Positions 46,416 to 56,284 of a stretch of DNA of 64,000 nt are shown piece by piece. Each line of letters begins with the position of its first letter. The first letter of the stretch is position 1. The translations under genes and the position numbers were made by a program. The stretch is taken from assembly GCF_000517025.1 (NCBI RefSeq), contig NZ_KI912091.1, forward strand, positions 113,816 to 177,815, written 5' to 3'. The DNA is from Halonatronum saccharophilum DSM 13868 (GTDB taxonomy: Bacteria > Bacillota > Halanaerobiia > Halobacteroidales > Halobacteroidaceae). Under the pieces are notes generated by a model, which saw nothing but the letters and a program-made list of their open reading frames with translations, ran no database searches and was not told the DNA's origin.

Positions 46416-48509
46416 ATGGCAAGGAAGAAAAAGAAAAAAAATAAGAAGCTAGTAATAGTAGAATCTCCTGCTAAAGCTAAGACTATTAGTAAGTTTCTTG
46501 GAAAGGGCTTTGATGTGGAGGCTTCTATGGGGCATGTTATAGATCTACCCAAGAGTCAATTAGGTGTAAATGTAGAAGAAAATTTTACACCTAAGTATAT
46601 AACCATTAGAGGCAAAGGAAAGACTTTACAAAAGTTAAGGAAGAAGGCGAAAAAGAGCAAGGAGATATTACTAGCTACAGACCCGGATCGTGAAGGAGAA
46701 GCAATCTCTTGGCATTTGGCCCATGCTTTAAAAATTGATGAAGAAAGTAATTGTAGAATAGAATTCAATGAGATAACTAAAGGGGCTATTCAAAGTGCAT
46801 TAGAGAAAGTAAGACCTATAGATAAAGATAGGGTGGATGCTCAACAAGCTAGAAGAATACTTGATAGATTAGTCGGTTATAAATTAAGTCCTTTGTTGTG
46901 GAAGAAAGTTAGAAAAGGTCTAAGTGCAGGTAGAGTACAATCAGTAGCAGTTAGAATTGTTTGCGATAGGGAAGAGGAGATTAGAAACTTCAAAGAGGAG
47001 GAGTATTGGACAGTAGATACAAAGGTGCAAGCTGGTACTAAAAAGGAGTTTGATGCTAAACTACACCGTATTGATAATAAAAAGTTTAAAATTACTAGTA
47101 AAGAAGAAGTTGATAAAGTAGTTGACCAATTAAAAGAGGAAAAGTTAGCTATTAAAAAGGTGAAGAAGAGTAAACGGCGAAGAAATCCTTCTGCCCCCTT
47201 TACAACTAGTAGTTTACAGCAACAAGCTTCTAATAAGTTGAATTTTAGTTCTAAAAAGACTATGTATATAGCCCAACAATTATATGAAGGTTTAGATTTA
47301 GGCGCTGAAGGAACTGTTGGTTTGATTACATATATGAGAACAGATTCAACTAGGATATCTAAAGAAGCTCAAAATGCAAGTAGAAATTATATAGCTAAGA
47401 CCTTTGGTGAAAAATATCTATCTAAGAAAGCCAAAAGTTATCAGGCTAAATCTAATGCCCAAGATGCTCATGAAGCTATTAGACCTACATCAGTTCAGAG
47501 AAGTCCAGATAAAATGAAAGATTACTTAAATAAGGAACAATACAGGTTATATAGACTAATTTGGGAGAGACTTGTGGCTAGTCAGATGAGTCCTGCTTTA
47601 TACAATACCCTAACAATAGATATAAGAGGGGATAAGTATTGGTTAAGGGCCAAAGGTTCTATAGAAATTTTTGATGGTTTCTTAAGAGTCGATTCAAGTA
47701 AGAGTGGGAGCAAGGATGAACTTCTCCCAGAGTTAAAAGAAGGAGAAGAGGTTAATTTGAATAAGGTTATTCCAGAGCAGCATTTCACCCAACCCCCACC
47801 ACGTTATACAGATGCAAAACTTGTTAAGACTTTAGAGCAAAAAGGGATTGGGAGACCAAGTACCTATGCAACTATAGTAAGTACAATTCAAAATAGAGGT
47901 TATGTGGAAAGGGAAAGTAAAAGGTTTAAACCAACAGAGTTAGGAGAGTTAGTTAATAATCTTTTGACTGAGCACTTTCCTGATATAACGGATATAGAAT
48001 TCACAGCACAATTAGAGGATAGTTTGGATAAGATCGAGACTGGAGAGGTAGATTGGGTAAAGTTATTGAAAGAATTGTATTTTCCATTTGAAGAGCGATT
48101 AGAGAAGGCTCATAAGAATATGGAGGATGTTCAATTAAAAGACGAGGTTACAGATATTATATGCGAGAAATGTGGTAGTAATATGGTGATTAAGCATGGG
48201 CGCTATGGTAAATTTCTAGCCTGTCCAAAGTATCCAGATTGTAAGAATACTAAGCCTATCTTAAATAAAGTTGGAGTTAAATGTCCAGATTGTGAAGGTG
48301 GAGATGTTATCAAGCGTAAGAGTAAGAAGGGGAGACCTTTTTATGGGTGTAGTAACTATCCAGATTGTGAGTTTATGAGTTGGCATAAACCGATCAAAGA
48401 CAAGTGTCCTGATTGCAAAAGAATTTTATTTGAAAAGAAGACTAAAAAAGAACATAAACATTATTGTGCAGCTGAAGATTGCGGTTATGAGAAAGTAGTC
48501 AGCGAGTAA
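46416..48509 (+). CDS. topA: DNA topoisomerase I
   Basis: Type IA topoisomerase relaxing negative supercoils. The 697-residue product starts with a Lys-rich stretch (ARKKKKKNKK) before LVIVESPAKAKTI (TOPRIM), has the catalytic Tyr in GLITYMRTDSTR, and three C-terminal zinc-finger modules (CEKCGSN..CPKYPDC, CPDCEGG..CSNYPDC, CPDCKR..CAAEDC). ATG 46416 follows GGAGGTG. In Bacillus, trmFO, xerC and hslVU follow topA; here hslV follows directly. Confidence 0.96.
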   Translation: MARKKKKKNKKLVIVESPAKAKTISKFLGKGFDVEASMGHVIDLPKSQLGVNVEENFTPKYITIRGKGKTLQKLRKKAKKSKEILLATDPDREGEAISWHLAHALKIDEESNCRIEFNEITKGAIQSALEKVRPIDKDRVDAQQARRILDRLVGYKLSPLLWKKVRKGLSAGRVQSVAVRIVCDREEEIRNFKEEEYWTVDTKVQAGTKKEFDAKLHRIDNKKFKITSKEEVDKVVDQLKEEKLAIKKVKKSKRRRNPSAPFTTSSLQQQASNKLNFSSKKTMYIAQQLYEGLDLGAEGTVGLITYMRTDSTRISKEAQNASRNYIAKTFGEKYLSKKAKSYQAKSNAQDAHEAIRPTSVQRSPDKMKDYLNKEQYRLYRLIWERLVASQMSPALYNTLTIDIRGDKYWLRAKGSIEIFDGFLRVDSSKSGSKDELLPELKEGEEVNLNKVIPEQHFTQPPPRYTDAKLVKTLEQKGIGRPSTYATIVSTIQNRGYVERESKRFKPTELGELVNNLLTEHFPDITDIEFTAQLEDSLDKIETGEVDWVKLLKELYFPFEERLEKAHKNMEDVQLKDEVTDIICEKCGSNMVIKHGRYGKFLACPKYPDCKNTKPILNKVGVKCPDCEGGDVIKRKSKKGRPFYGCSNYPDCEFMSWHKPIKDKCPDCKRILFEKKTKKEHKHYCAAEDCGYEKVVSE

Positions 48510-48510
48510 A

Positions 48511-48579
48511 GAACAGATAACAGATTGATAATAGCTTTTAATGTTTTTGGATTAACATCTATAACCTATTATCTGATTC
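48511..48579 (+). repeat. Heptamer-arm repeat between topA and hslV (E3)
   Basis: Left AACAGAT AACAGAT TGATAAT AG and right CTATTATCTGATTC, which can pair through GATAATAG/CTATTATC around a 32-nt centre. It shares the 7-nt period with the elements at 44404 and 50521 but lacks the AGTAATAAAGC head. Confidence 0.6.
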
Positions 48580-48597
48580 AAAAAAGGGGGGATTAAT

Positions 48598-49125
48598 ATG
48601 TTTGAGGCTACAACGGTGATTGCTATTAAGAAGGGTGATGAGGTAGCAATTGCAGGTGATGGACAGGTAACTATGCAGCATACTGTAATGAAGCATAGCG
48701 CGAAGAAGATAAGAAAGATTTATAGGGATAAGGTCTTAGCTGGGTTTGCTGGTGCTGCAGCAGATGCCTTTACACTCTTTGAAAAATTTGAAGGGAAGTT
48801 AGAGGAGTTTCATGGTAATTTAGAGAGGGCAGCAGTTGAATTAGCAAAGGAATGGAGAACAGATAAGATGCTTCGAAAACTAGAGGCTTTATTAGTGGTA
48901 GCAAATAAAGATTCCTTATTGGTCATCTCTGGGACAGGTGATGTTATTGAACCAGATGATGGAATTGCTGCTATTGGTTCTGGGGGGGCTTATGCTCTAG
49001 CAGCAGCTAGAGCCTTTAATAAGTCTACTGATCTAAAAGCTTCTGATATAGCAAGAAGTTCGTTGGAGATTGCTGGAGATATATGTATATATACAAATAA
49101 GCACATTAGTGTAGAAGAGATATAA
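48598..49125 (+). CDS. hslV: ATP-dependent protease proteolytic subunit HslV
   Basis: Threonine peptidase of the HslUV (ClpQY) complex. The 175-residue product begins [13 protein letters not shown]; cleavage after Ala4 would expose the catalytic Thr. B. subtilis ClpQ uses Ser instead. GDGQVTM and [15 protein letters not shown] are conserved. AAAAGGGGGGATT precedes the ATG. It is 11 bp before hslU. Confidence 0.95.
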   Translation: MFEATTVIAIKKGDEVAIAGDGQVTMQHTVMKHSAKKIRKIYRDKVLAGFAGAAADAFTLFEKFEGKLEEFHGNLERAAVELAKEWRTDKMLRKLEALLVVANKDSLLVISGTGDVIEPDDGIAAIGSGGAYALAAARAFNKSTDLKASDIARSSLEIAGDICIYTNKHISVEEI

Positions 49126-49136
49126 GGAGGGGGTTT

Positions 49137-50525
49137 ATGATGGAAGAATTAACTCCAAGGCAGATAGTTGAGAGTTTGGATAAGTATATTATTGGACAAA
49201 AACAGGCCAAAAAATCTGTAGCTATAGCTCTTAGAAATAGATATAGAAGAAAGCGACTCTCGGAGGATTTAAGAGATGAGGTTGTTCCTAAGAATATCTT
49301 AATGATAGGGCCAACAGGTGTTGGAAAAACAGAGATAGCAAGAAGATTAGCAAAGTTAGCTAAAGCACCTTTTATTAAGATAGAGGTAACCAAGTTTACA
49401 GAGGTTGGTTATGTAGGAAGAGATGTAGAGTCTATGATCAGAGATTTAGTTCAGATTGCTATTAATATGATAAAAGAAGAGAAATCAGCTTTGGTCCAAG
49501 AGAGAGCAGAAAAATTAGCAGAAGATAGGATTTTGAATATTTTATTACCTTCACCAAAGAAGAGAAGTAATAACCCTTTTGGCAATCTATTTAATGCAAA
49601 TGATGAAGATGATGATTACTTAAATGAAGAAAGAGAAGAGCGGTTTGCACGTCAGCGAGAAAAGCTGCGTAAGCAATTAAAGGAAGGTCTTTTAGAAGAT
49701 AGAGTAATTGAGATAGAGGTAGAAGAGAATAACTCACAGATGGTAGAGATCTTTTCGGGTGCAGGTGTAGAAGAGATGGGTGTTAATTTTCAAGATATCT
49801 TTGGTGGGATCTTTCCTAATCAAAAGAAGAAGAGAAGGTTAGAGATTAAAGATGCAAGAAAGGTCTTAAAGGAAGAAGAAGCGCAGAAATTAATTGATAT
49901 GGAAGAGGTAAGTAGAGAAGCTATCAAACGTGTTCAAGAATCTGGGATGATCTTCTTAGATGAGATTGATAAGATAGCAGGAGGAAAAGGCGGATCAGGT
50001 CCTGATGTCTCTAGAGAAGGTGTACAAAGAGATATACTACCTATTGTAGAGGGGTCAACGATAATGACGAAGTATGGTTCAGTTAAGACAGATCATATAT
50101 TATTTATTTCAGCTGGGGCCTTTCATTTATCCAAACCTACCGATTTGATCCCAGAACTTCAAGGTAGATTCCCAATTAGGGTAGAGCTTAATAGTCTCTC
50201 CAAAGATGACTTTAAAGAGATTTTGACCAAGCCAGAGAATGCTTTAATAAAACAGTACAAAGCCTTGTTGAAAACTGAAGATATAGATATAGACTTTAGT
50301 GAAGATGCTATTGAAGAGTTAGCAGAGATAGCTTATAGAGTTAATGAAGAGACTGAAAATATAGGTGCAAGAAGGTTACATACAATAATTGAAAAGTTAT
50401 TAGAGGAGATATCCTTTGAGGCTCCAGAACTTTCCAAAAGGGAGATTGAGATTAATCGAGAATATGTAAAGGATAAGCTAGATTCTGTCGTAGAAGACAA
50501 GGATTTAAGTAAATATATTTTATAG
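49137..50525 (+). CDS. hslU: ATP-dependent protease ATPase subunit HslU
   Basis: AAA+ unfoldase that feeds HslV. The 462-residue product has N-terminal [16 protein letters not shown], Walker [15 protein letters not shown], an I domain (about 110-240), Walker [12 protein letters not shown] and the C-terminal [32 protein letters not shown] precedes two adjacent ATGs (49137, 49140); either may start. The stop codon lies in the head stem of a repeat element. Confidence 0.96.
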   Translation: MMEELTPRQIVESLDKYIIGQKQAKKSVAIALRNRYRRKRLSEDLRDEVVPKNILMIGPTGVGKTEIARRLAKLAKAPFIKIEVTKFTEVGYVGRDVESMIRDLVQIAINMIKEEKSALVQERAEKLAEDRILNILLPSPKKRSNNPFGNLFNANDEDDDYLNEEREERFARQREKLRKQLKEGLLEDRVIEIEVEENNSQMVEIFSGAGVEEMGVNFQDIFGGIFPNQKKKRRLEIKDARKVLKEEEAQKLIDMEEVSREAIKRVQESGMIFLDEIDKIAGGKGGSGPDVSREGVQRDILPIVEGSTIMTKYGSVKTDHILFISAGAFHLSKPTDLIPELQGRFPIRVELNSLSKDDFKEILTKPENALIKQYKALLKTEDIDIDFSEDAIEELAEIAYRVNEETENIGARRLHTIIEKLLEEISFEAPELSKREIEINREYVKDKLDSVVEDKDLSKYIL

Positions 50526-50641
50526 TAATAAAGCATAGCTTTATTACTATAGCTGTCAGCTATCAGACGTCAGCTAAGATCAAGAGATTAAGTTCTTCAG
50601 CTGATAGCTGACGACTGATGGCTAGTTGTATAAAGTGCAAC
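50521..50641 (+). repeat. AGTAATAAAGC-head element between hslU and codY (E4)
   Basis: Head: perfect 14-bp stem TATAGTAATAAAGC with its complement and an ATA loop (50521-50551). Left arm: 7-nt units AGCTGTC AGCTATC AGACGTC AGCT. Right arm: AGCTGAT AGCTGAC GACTGAT GGCT. Tail: AGTTGTATAAAGTGCAACT, where AAAGTGCAACT matches the tail at 6514-6524. The head overlaps the hslU stop and the tail ends 14 nt before the codY ribosome-binding site, so the element fills the whole gap. Confidence 0.8.
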
Positions 50642-50666
50642 TAATCCAATTATTGGAGGTGAAAAG

Positions 50667-51452
50667 GTGGGGAATATAGATAGACTACTTAATAAAACGC
50701 GGAAGATAAATCGAATCATACAGCGATCAGCGGGTAACCCTGTTGATTTTAAAGAGATGTCGAAGGTTTTGAGTGAGACAATAGAGGCTAATCTTTATAT
50801 TGTCGATGAAAAGGGAGTTATATTAGGCTATACTCTAATTGATCAATTTGAATGCGATTTAATGTTTCAAGAAGTAATTAGTGAAGGTCATTTTCCTAGA
50901 GATTATAATGATTGGCTTTTGGGTATTTATCATACTCGCTCTAATTATGAGCAACAAGAGGGACATTGTGTATTCAAAGATGAGGAGTGTATATTTAAAC
51001 ACAAGCTTACGACAGTTGTACCTATCAATGGAGGTGGAGATAGACTAGGGACATTGATAGCTGCTAGATTTGATGAAGAATTTGAATCAGGTGATCTTCT
51101 TTTGGCTGAATACGGTGCTACAGTTGTAGGGATGGAGATTTTAAGGTTGAGAAGTGAAAGGGTCGAGAAGGAAGCGCGAAAGAGAGCGGCAGTACATATT
51201 GCTTTAGAGACTCTTTCTTATTCAGAGTTAGAGGCTATAGAACATATTTTTGAAGAATTAGAAGGTAGTGAAGGCTTGTTAGTTGCTAGTAAGATAGCTG
51301 ATAGAGTAGGTATAACTAGATCAGTAATTGTAAATGCTCTTAGGAAATTTGAAAGTGCTGGAGTAATTGAATCAAAATCTTTAGGGATGAAAGGAACATA
51401 TATCAAAATTTTAAATGATACCTTACTTGAGGAGTTAGAAGAAATAGATTAG
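50667..51452 (+). CDS. codY: Global nutritional repressor CodY
   Basis: GTP- and branched-chain-amino-acid-responsive regulator. The 261-residue protein has the N-terminal GAF domain and the C-terminal winged helix with [34 protein letters not shown], the CodY signature. The start is GTG 50667, 5 nt after GGAGGTG. Position hslVU-codY-flgB is the same as in B. subtilis. Confidence 0.96.
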   Translation: MGNIDRLLNKTRKINRIIQRSAGNPVDFKEMSKVLSETIEANLYIVDEKGVILGYTLIDQFECDLMFQEVISEGHFPRDYNDWLLGIYHTRSNYEQQEGHCVFKDEECIFKHKLTTVVPINGGGDRLGTLIAARFDEEFESGDLLLAEYGATVVGMEILRLRSERVEKEARKRAAVHIALETLSYSELEAIEHIFEELEGSEGLLVASKIADRVGITRSVIVNALRKFESAGVIESKSLGMKGTYIKILNDTLLEELEEID

Positions 51453-51479
51453 TTAAGAGGTAGGGAGGGAATTTCATAT

Positions 51480-51526
51480 AAATATAAATATAAAGGTTGC
51501 TAAGCAACCTTTATATTTATATTTTT
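51480..51526 (+). terminator. Terminator after codY
   Basis: Perfect 21-bp stem (AATATAAATATAAAGGTTGC and complement, plus one flanking A-T pair) with a TAA loop and a short T-run. Separates codY from the flagellar genes. Confidence 0.85.
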
Positions 51527-51615
51527 AGGAGTAAATTAACATTAATGAGAGGCAATATTGTGCATATGAAGATCAAAAATATATTTTTTATAATTTGGAT
51601 ATATTTTTTTAAAGG

Positions 51616-51629
51616 AATTTTTAAAAATT
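51616..51629. promoter_or_regulatory. CodY-box-like palindrome before flgB
   Basis: AATTTTTAAAAATT, a perfect palindrome resembling the CodY box AATTTTCWGAAAATT but one base shorter. It ends just before a candidate -35. In an AT-rich genome this could be chance. Confidence 0.35.
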
Positions 51630-51631
51630 AG

Positions 51632-51659
51632 TTGAAATACAGATAGTGAGGCCTAAATT
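51632..51659 (+). promoter_or_regulatory. Candidate flagellar operon promoter
   Basis: TTGAAA, 16-nt spacer, TAAATT, about 30 bp before flgB. I do not see a clear sigma-D type promoter here. Confidence 0.45.
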
Positions 51660-51690
51660 ATATATATCTGAATAAAGGAGGATATATTAA

Positions 51691-52101
51691 ATGGAGATAT
51701 TTAATAATAATAATTTTGGGGTTTTACAAAGTGCTTTAACTTCTTTGAGCAAAAACCATAGAGCGATTTCTGATAATATTGCAAATGTAGATACCCCAGG
51801 TTACAAGAGAAAATCAGTCTCTTTTAAAAAAGAGTTAGAATCATTATTAGAAGGTTCCAACAATGATCTGGCCGTTACAAACAAAAGACATATCAGTTTA
51901 GGTTCTAGAGATATATCTAATTTTAAACCACAGATCAGTGTTGAAGCTGATAGTTCGGCTAGAGAAGATGGAAACAATGTGAGTATAGATGCTGAGATGG
52001 CTTTTTTAGCGCAGAATACTTTGGAATATCAAGCTATTGCAAGGCAGGTTGCTAATCAGTTTAATAGGCTAGACTCAGTTATTCAAAAAGGGGGTAGATA
52101 A
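51691..52101 (+). CDS. flgB: Flagellar basal body rod protein FlgB
   Basis: Proximal rod component. The 136-residue product has the rod signature SDNIANVDTPGYKRKSVSFKKEL near residue 29 and the C-terminal helical ARQVANQFNRLDSVI. AAAGGAGG precedes the ATG. First gene of the flagellar operon, 2 bp before flgC. Confidence 0.95.
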   Translation: MEIFNNNNFGVLQSALTSLSKNHRAISDNIANVDTPGYKRKSVSFKKELESLLEGSNNDLAVTNKRHISLGSRDISNFKPQISVEADSSAREDGNNVSIDAEMAFLAQNTLEYQAIARQVANQFNRLDSVIQKGGR

Positions 52102-52103
52102 GC

Positions 52104-52529
52104 TTGGGAATATTTAACGGAATGAATACTAGTGCTTCTGGGTTAACTGCTCAGCGTTTGAGAATGGATATTATATCTAATAATATTGCAAATGTTAATA
52201 CTACTAAGGATGAAAATGGAGAGTATTATAAACGCAAGATGCCAGTTTTTGCTACAAAATTAAACGAAGAGATTGGTAAGTTGAGCAAAGGGGAGCAGAT
52301 AAGTAATGGTGTAAAGGTTAAAGAGATTAAAGAGAGTGGTGAACCTCCAAGGTTGGTTTATAAGCCTACTCACCCAGATGCTAATGAAGATGGCTATGTT
52401 AAGAAGCCTAATATAAACATAGTCTCTGAGATGACTGATATGATATCTGCTACAAGAGCTTATGAAGCCAACGTAACGGCTTTGAATTCTTCTAAGTCAA
52501 TAATTGAAAGTGCTTTAAATATAGGTTGA
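52104..52529 (+). CDS. flgC: Flagellar basal body rod protein FlgC
   Basis: Proximal rod component. It is 141 residues, with MNTSASGLTAQRLRMDIISNNIANVNTT at the N-terminus and the C-terminal EMTDMISATRAYEANVTALNSSKSI. The start is TTG 52104, just after the flgB stop, with AAAGGGGG in the end of flgB. Confidence 0.95.
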   Translation: MGIFNGMNTSASGLTAQRLRMDIISNNIANVNTTKDENGEYYKRKMPVFATKLNEEIGKLSKGEQISNGVKVKEIKESGEPPRLVYKPTHPDANEDGYVKKPNINIVSEMTDMISATRAYEANVTALNSSKSIIESALNIG

Positions 52530-52566
52530 ATTTCTTAAGTTGTACAGGCTGAAGATTTTTATTTCT

Positions 52567-52605
52567 TAAGCGCTTATTACTTAACAGAAATAAGTGCTTA
52601 TTTAT
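52567..52605 (+). terminator. Hairpin between flgC and fliE
   Basis: Twelve-bp stem TAAGCGCTTATT / AATAAGTGCTTA (one G-T pair) followed by TTTAT. Within the operon it could attenuate or protect mRNA rather than stop transcription. Confidence 0.5.
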
Positions 52606-52623
52606 AAGAAGGAGGGATGTGTG

Positions 52624-52911
52624 ATGGAAATTAATAGTATAGCTAAAGCTAATACCTTTAAGCTATCTAAGCAAGGAAAAAGCGAAATAAATAGATCATT
52701 TGTAGATACGCTAAAAGGTTCCTTAGCTAAGGTTAATAACTTGCAACATAAAAGTAATAAGATGGGTAATGATTTGGCATTGGGGAAGGTTGATGATGTT
52801 CATGATGTAATGGTAGCTGCTCAAAAAGCAAAACTTTCCTTAGATTTAACTACATCTATAACTACAAAAGCTGTAGATGCATATCAAGAGGTTATGAGGA
52901 TGCAATTATAA
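52624..52911 (+). CDS. fliE: Flagellar hook-basal body complex protein FliE
   Basis: Junction between MS ring and rod. The 95-residue product contains FVDTLKGSLAKVNNLQ and the conserved C-terminus LTTSITTKAVDAYQEVMRMQL. The start is ATG 52624, behind AAGGAGGG; an in-frame start at 52594 overlaps the preceding hairpin. Confidence 0.94.
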   Translation: MEINSIAKANTFKLSKQGKSEINRSFVDTLKGSLAKVNNLQHKSNKMGNDLALGKVDDVHDVMVAAQKAKLSLDLTTSITTKAVDAYQEVMRMQL

Positions 52912-52942
52912 TGTATTTGTTCAGTGAGATTGGGGTGTGAAT

Positions 52943-54487
52943 ATGGTTGAAAATTTCTCGCAAATAAAGGAGCAGTTACAGAGTTTATGGGCCAACTTAG
53001 ATAAGAGGGCTAAGGTAATAATAGGTAGCTCTGTAATAGTAACATTTATAGGTTTGCTAATCTTAGCTAATTGGGCTAGTAGACCAGATTATAGGGTTCT
53101 TTTCTCTAACCTAGCAATGGATGATGCTGGTGAGATTACAGAAAGGTTAGAGGAACAGGGAGTAGATTACAAACTAGAGAGTGATGGATCTGCTATACTT
53201 GTGCCTAGTAGTCAGGTGGATCGATTAAGACTTGTCTTAGCTAGCGATGGTTTACCTACAGGTGGAGTAGCAGGTTTTGAACTTTTTGATCGTAATCAGA
53301 TAGGGACTACTGATTTTGAACAGAATGTTAACTTAACCCGTGCTTTACAAGGAGAATTAACACGTACAATTGGACAACTTGATAGCGTTGAACACGCTAG
53401 AGTTCAGGTGAGTCCAAGACAGAGAAGTATATACAGGGATATGGATGAACCTGCTGAAGCTTCGGTCTTCTTAAAGTTAAGAGGTCGTGCTAATCCTTCT
53501 AAAAATGAGGTTGAAGCAATTGCAAATTTAGTTGCTAGTGGTGTTAGTGGGTTGGCCCCTGAAGACGTAACTATTGTCGATACAGCTGGAAATTTATTGT
53601 CAGCTGTGCTAGATAGAGATAGTGAAAATGAATTTGGGTCAAGGCAATTAGAACTAAAACGCGATGTTGAGAAGAAGCTAGAAAGAGATTTAAATATGAT
53701 GTTAACTAGAGTCTTTGGGGTTAACAATTTTGTAGTTACAGTAAATGCTGATCTTAATTTTGATGAGAGAAATATTGAGAGAAAGAGGTATGAACCTGTT
53801 GTAGGTGATAGTGGTATTGTTAGGAGTGAACAGACCCAAGAAGAGAGGCAGAGAGGAACTACAACAACTCCTGAGGGTGTTCCAGGGACTACATCTAATA
53901 TCCCTCAATATCGGACTACAAATGAAGAAGAGAGCGATTATAGAAAAGAAGATAGAATTATAAATTATGAAATCAATGAAGAGATAGAAAGGTATGTACA
54001 AGCTCCTGGTGCTGTGGAAAGAATATCGGTATCATTAATAGTTAATCAAGACCTTGATGAGCAGAGAAGGGAATCTATTACTCAAGCTATCTCAACTGCT
54101 GTTGGATATAATGCCAATAGAGGTGATCAAATTACAGTTACAGGTATGGAGTTTGATGATAGTTTGGCTCAAATGGTTGACCAAGATATCTTGGCAGACC
54201 AAGCAAGGAGAAGAAACATTCTTATAGCAGCAGTAGCTATAGTGGCTTTAGGTATTTTGATTTTATTAATTATTTTATATAAAGGAAGAGCCACTGATAA
54301 AGAGGTTCAAACAGGTCAGAATATAGATTATATAATTGACGAAGCAGAAGATGAATTTGCTGCAATTAATGGATTAAGTGAAGAAGAGAGCCAAAGACAG
54401 AAATTACAAAATAATTTAAGGAAAATAATTGAAGATCAACCAGAAGAAATTGCAGGATTAGTTAAGAGTTGGTTGGCTGAAGATTAA
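52943..54487 (+). CDS. fliF: Flagellar MS-ring protein FliF
   Basis: Forms the membrane ring at the flagellar base. The 514-residue protein has membrane segments at about 26-46 and 431-452, the YscJ/FliF ring-building motifs (RPDYRVLFSNL, VPSSQVDRLRLVLASDGLP), and a cytosolic C-terminus that binds FliG. ATG 52943 follows GGGGTG. It is 14 bp before fliG. Confidence 0.96.
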   Translation: MVENFSQIKEQLQSLWANLDKRAKVIIGSSVIVTFIGLLILANWASRPDYRVLFSNLAMDDAGEITERLEEQGVDYKLESDGSAILVPSSQVDRLRLVLASDGLPTGGVAGFELFDRNQIGTTDFEQNVNLTRALQGELTRTIGQLDSVEHARVQVSPRQRSIYRDMDEPAEASVFLKLRGRANPSKNEVEAIANLVASGVSGLAPEDVTIVDTAGNLLSAVLDRDSENEFGSRQLELKRDVEKKLERDLNMMLTRVFGVNNFVVTVNADLNFDERNIERKRYEPVVGDSGIVRSEQTQEERQRGTTTTPEGVPGTTSNIPQYRTTNEEESDYRKEDRIINYEINEEIERYVQAPGAVERISVSLIVNQDLDEQRRESITQAISTAVGYNANRGDQITVTGMEFDDSLAQMVDQDILADQARRRNILIAAVAIVALGILILLIILYKGRATDKEVQTGQNIDYIIDEAEDEFAAINGLSEEESQRQKLQNNLRKIIEDQPEEIAGLVKSWLAED

Positions 54488-54501
54488 TAGGAGGTGGAAA
54501 A

Positions 54502-55503
54502 ATGTCTGCTTTAACAGGTAAAGAGAAAGCAGCCATCTTGTTAGTCTCCCTGGGTCCTGATGCATCAGCAGAGGTCTTTAAACATTTAAGTGATGAAGAG
54601 ATTGAAGATCTGACCTTAGAAATTGCAAATCTTGATAAGGTTTCAACGGAGGTTAAAGATGAAGTTTTAAATGAGTTTCATCAGATGTGTGTGGCTTATG
54701 ATTATATTAGTCATGGTGGTATGGATTATGCTAAAGAAGTTTTAGAGAAGGCTTTAGGGGCTAGTAAAGCAAACAATATTATTGATAGGTTAACGGCTTC
54801 ATTACAAGTAAGACCTTTTGATCAATTAAGAAAGACTGACCCTAGTCAAATCTTAAACTTTATCCAAAACGAGCATCCGCAGACTATTGCTTTGATCTTA
54901 GCATATTTAGATTCTGAACAATCAGCATTGATATTATCTGCTTTGCCATATGACAAACAGACAGAAGTAGCTAAACGTATTGCTACTATGGAGAGAACTA
55001 CTCCAGATATTATAAAAGAGGTAGAAAGGGTCTTAGAGCAGAAATTATCTTCTTTAATGACAAATGAGTATACTGTAGCTGGAGGAATAGACTCAATTGT
55101 AGATATTTTGAATTTAGCCGATAGAGCTACTGAGAAGAAAATATTGGAGGATCTAGATGAAGGAGATCCAGAATTGGCTGAAACAATTAGGCAGAAGATG
55201 TTCGTCTTTGAGGATATTACTCTGTTAGCAGATCGAGATATTCAGATTCTATTAAGGCAAGTTGATACTGATGATTTATCTTTAGCTTTAAAGACTGTTA
55301 GCGATGAAGTTGCAGATAAGATATTTAATAATCAATCAAAGCGTGCAGCTGAGATGCTTAAAGAGGATATAGAGTTCTTAGGTCCAGTTAGAATTAGTGA
55401 TGTAGAGGAAGCACAGCAGAAGATCGTTAATGAAATTAGAAAGCTAGAAGATGCAGGAGAGATCATTGTTAATCGTGGTGGAGAGGATGAGGTTGTTGTC
55501 TAA
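54502..55503 (+). CDS. fliG: Flagellar motor switch protein FliG
   Basis: Rotor protein that interacts with the stator. The 333-residue product has the three armadillo-like domains, the EHPQTIALILAYL motif in the middle domain, and the C-terminal charged torque helix (LADRDIQILLRQVDTDDLSLALK). AGGAGGTGG precedes the ATG. Its end overlaps the fliH start. Confidence 0.97.
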   Translation: MSALTGKEKAAILLVSLGPDASAEVFKHLSDEEIEDLTLEIANLDKVSTEVKDEVLNEFHQMCVAYDYISHGGMDYAKEVLEKALGASKANNIIDRLTASLQVRPFDQLRKTDPSQILNFIQNEHPQTIALILAYLDSEQSALILSALPYDKQTEVAKRIATMERTTPDIIKEVERVLEQKLSSLMTNEYTVAGGIDSIVDILNLADRATEKKILEDLDEGDPELAETIRQKMFVFEDITLLADRDIQILLRQVDTDDLSLALKTVSDEVADKIFNNQSKRAAEMLKEDIEFLGPVRISDVEEAQQKIVNEIRKLEDAGEIIVNRGGEDEVVV

Positions 55504-56284
55504 TATAATAAAGTCGGGTTTTATCAAGTCGGGGAATGTCTTTAAACTGGCCGATAAATCTGAAGGTAAAAAGATAAAAAGCATTGACTCTCAAAGTGAA
55601 ACGATTAGTGAAGAAGAAAAGGAAGTTTTAACTTCAAGTGAAAGGGAGAAGAAAGAGATCGTAGAAAGGGCCAAAGCCCAAGCTCAAAAGATAGTTGCTC
55701 AGGCCCAAAAGGAAGCCTTAGATATAAAAAAGAAAGCTCAAGTATCCCTTGAAGCTGAGAAAGATCAGGTGTTGAAAGCAGCTCAAGAAGAGGGCTTTAA
55801 TCAAGGTTTTAATACCGGGCTAGTTCAAGGGGAGAAGCAGGTCTTAGATAATTTCAAAGATCTTCTTAATAATTTGGCAACAGAGGTAGCTGAGTTTAAA
55901 GACGAGCTAAATGGAAGAGAGGAGTCGTTAAAGCAAGATATAGTAAGACTCTCAATTGCTATTAGCGAAAAGATAATTGCTAAGGAACTCTTAGTTGATA
56001 AAGATATAGTTAAGGAGATTATCAACGATACCATTAAATTATTAGATGGTGAAGAAGAGATAAAGATAAAAGTGAATCCAAGGGATTTAGAGTCTTTGGC
56101 TGGGTTTAAAGAAGATCTTTTAGAAGGTAATAATGGTCTTGAAAGTGTAAAGATAGTTGGAGATGAAGGCGTAAGGGTAGGAGGCACTTTAATTGAGAGT
56201 GACTTTGGTGGTCTTGATGCTACAGTAAGCTCTCAGTTAGAGGAAGTTGAAAATAGGTTGCTAGAAGTGATAAATGATGAGTAA
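55487..56284 (+). CDS. fliH: Flagellar assembly protein FliH
   Basis: Regulator of the export ATPase FliI. The 265-residue product has an Ala/Gln/Lys-rich helical middle (about 60-115, with [16 protein letters not shown] glycine-spaced repeats) and a FliH C-terminal domain related to V-ATPase subunit E. I favour ATG 55487, which overlaps fliG by 17 bp after GGTGGAG. ATG 55451 and TTG 55493/55496 are possible. Overlaps fliI by 11 bp. Confidence 0.88.
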   Translation: MRLLSNIIKSGFIKSGNVFKLADKSEGKKIKSIDSQSETISEEEKEVLTSSEREKKEIVERAKAQAQKIVAQAQKEALDIKKKAQVSLEAEKDQVLKAAQEEGFNQGFNTGLVQGEKQVLDNFKDLLNNLATEVAEFKDELNGREESLKQDIVRLSIAISEKIIAKELLVDKDIVKEIINDTIKLLDGEEEIKIKVNPRDLESLAGFKEDLLEGNNGLESVKIVGDEGVRVGGTLIESDFGGLDATVSSQLEEVENRLLEVINDE

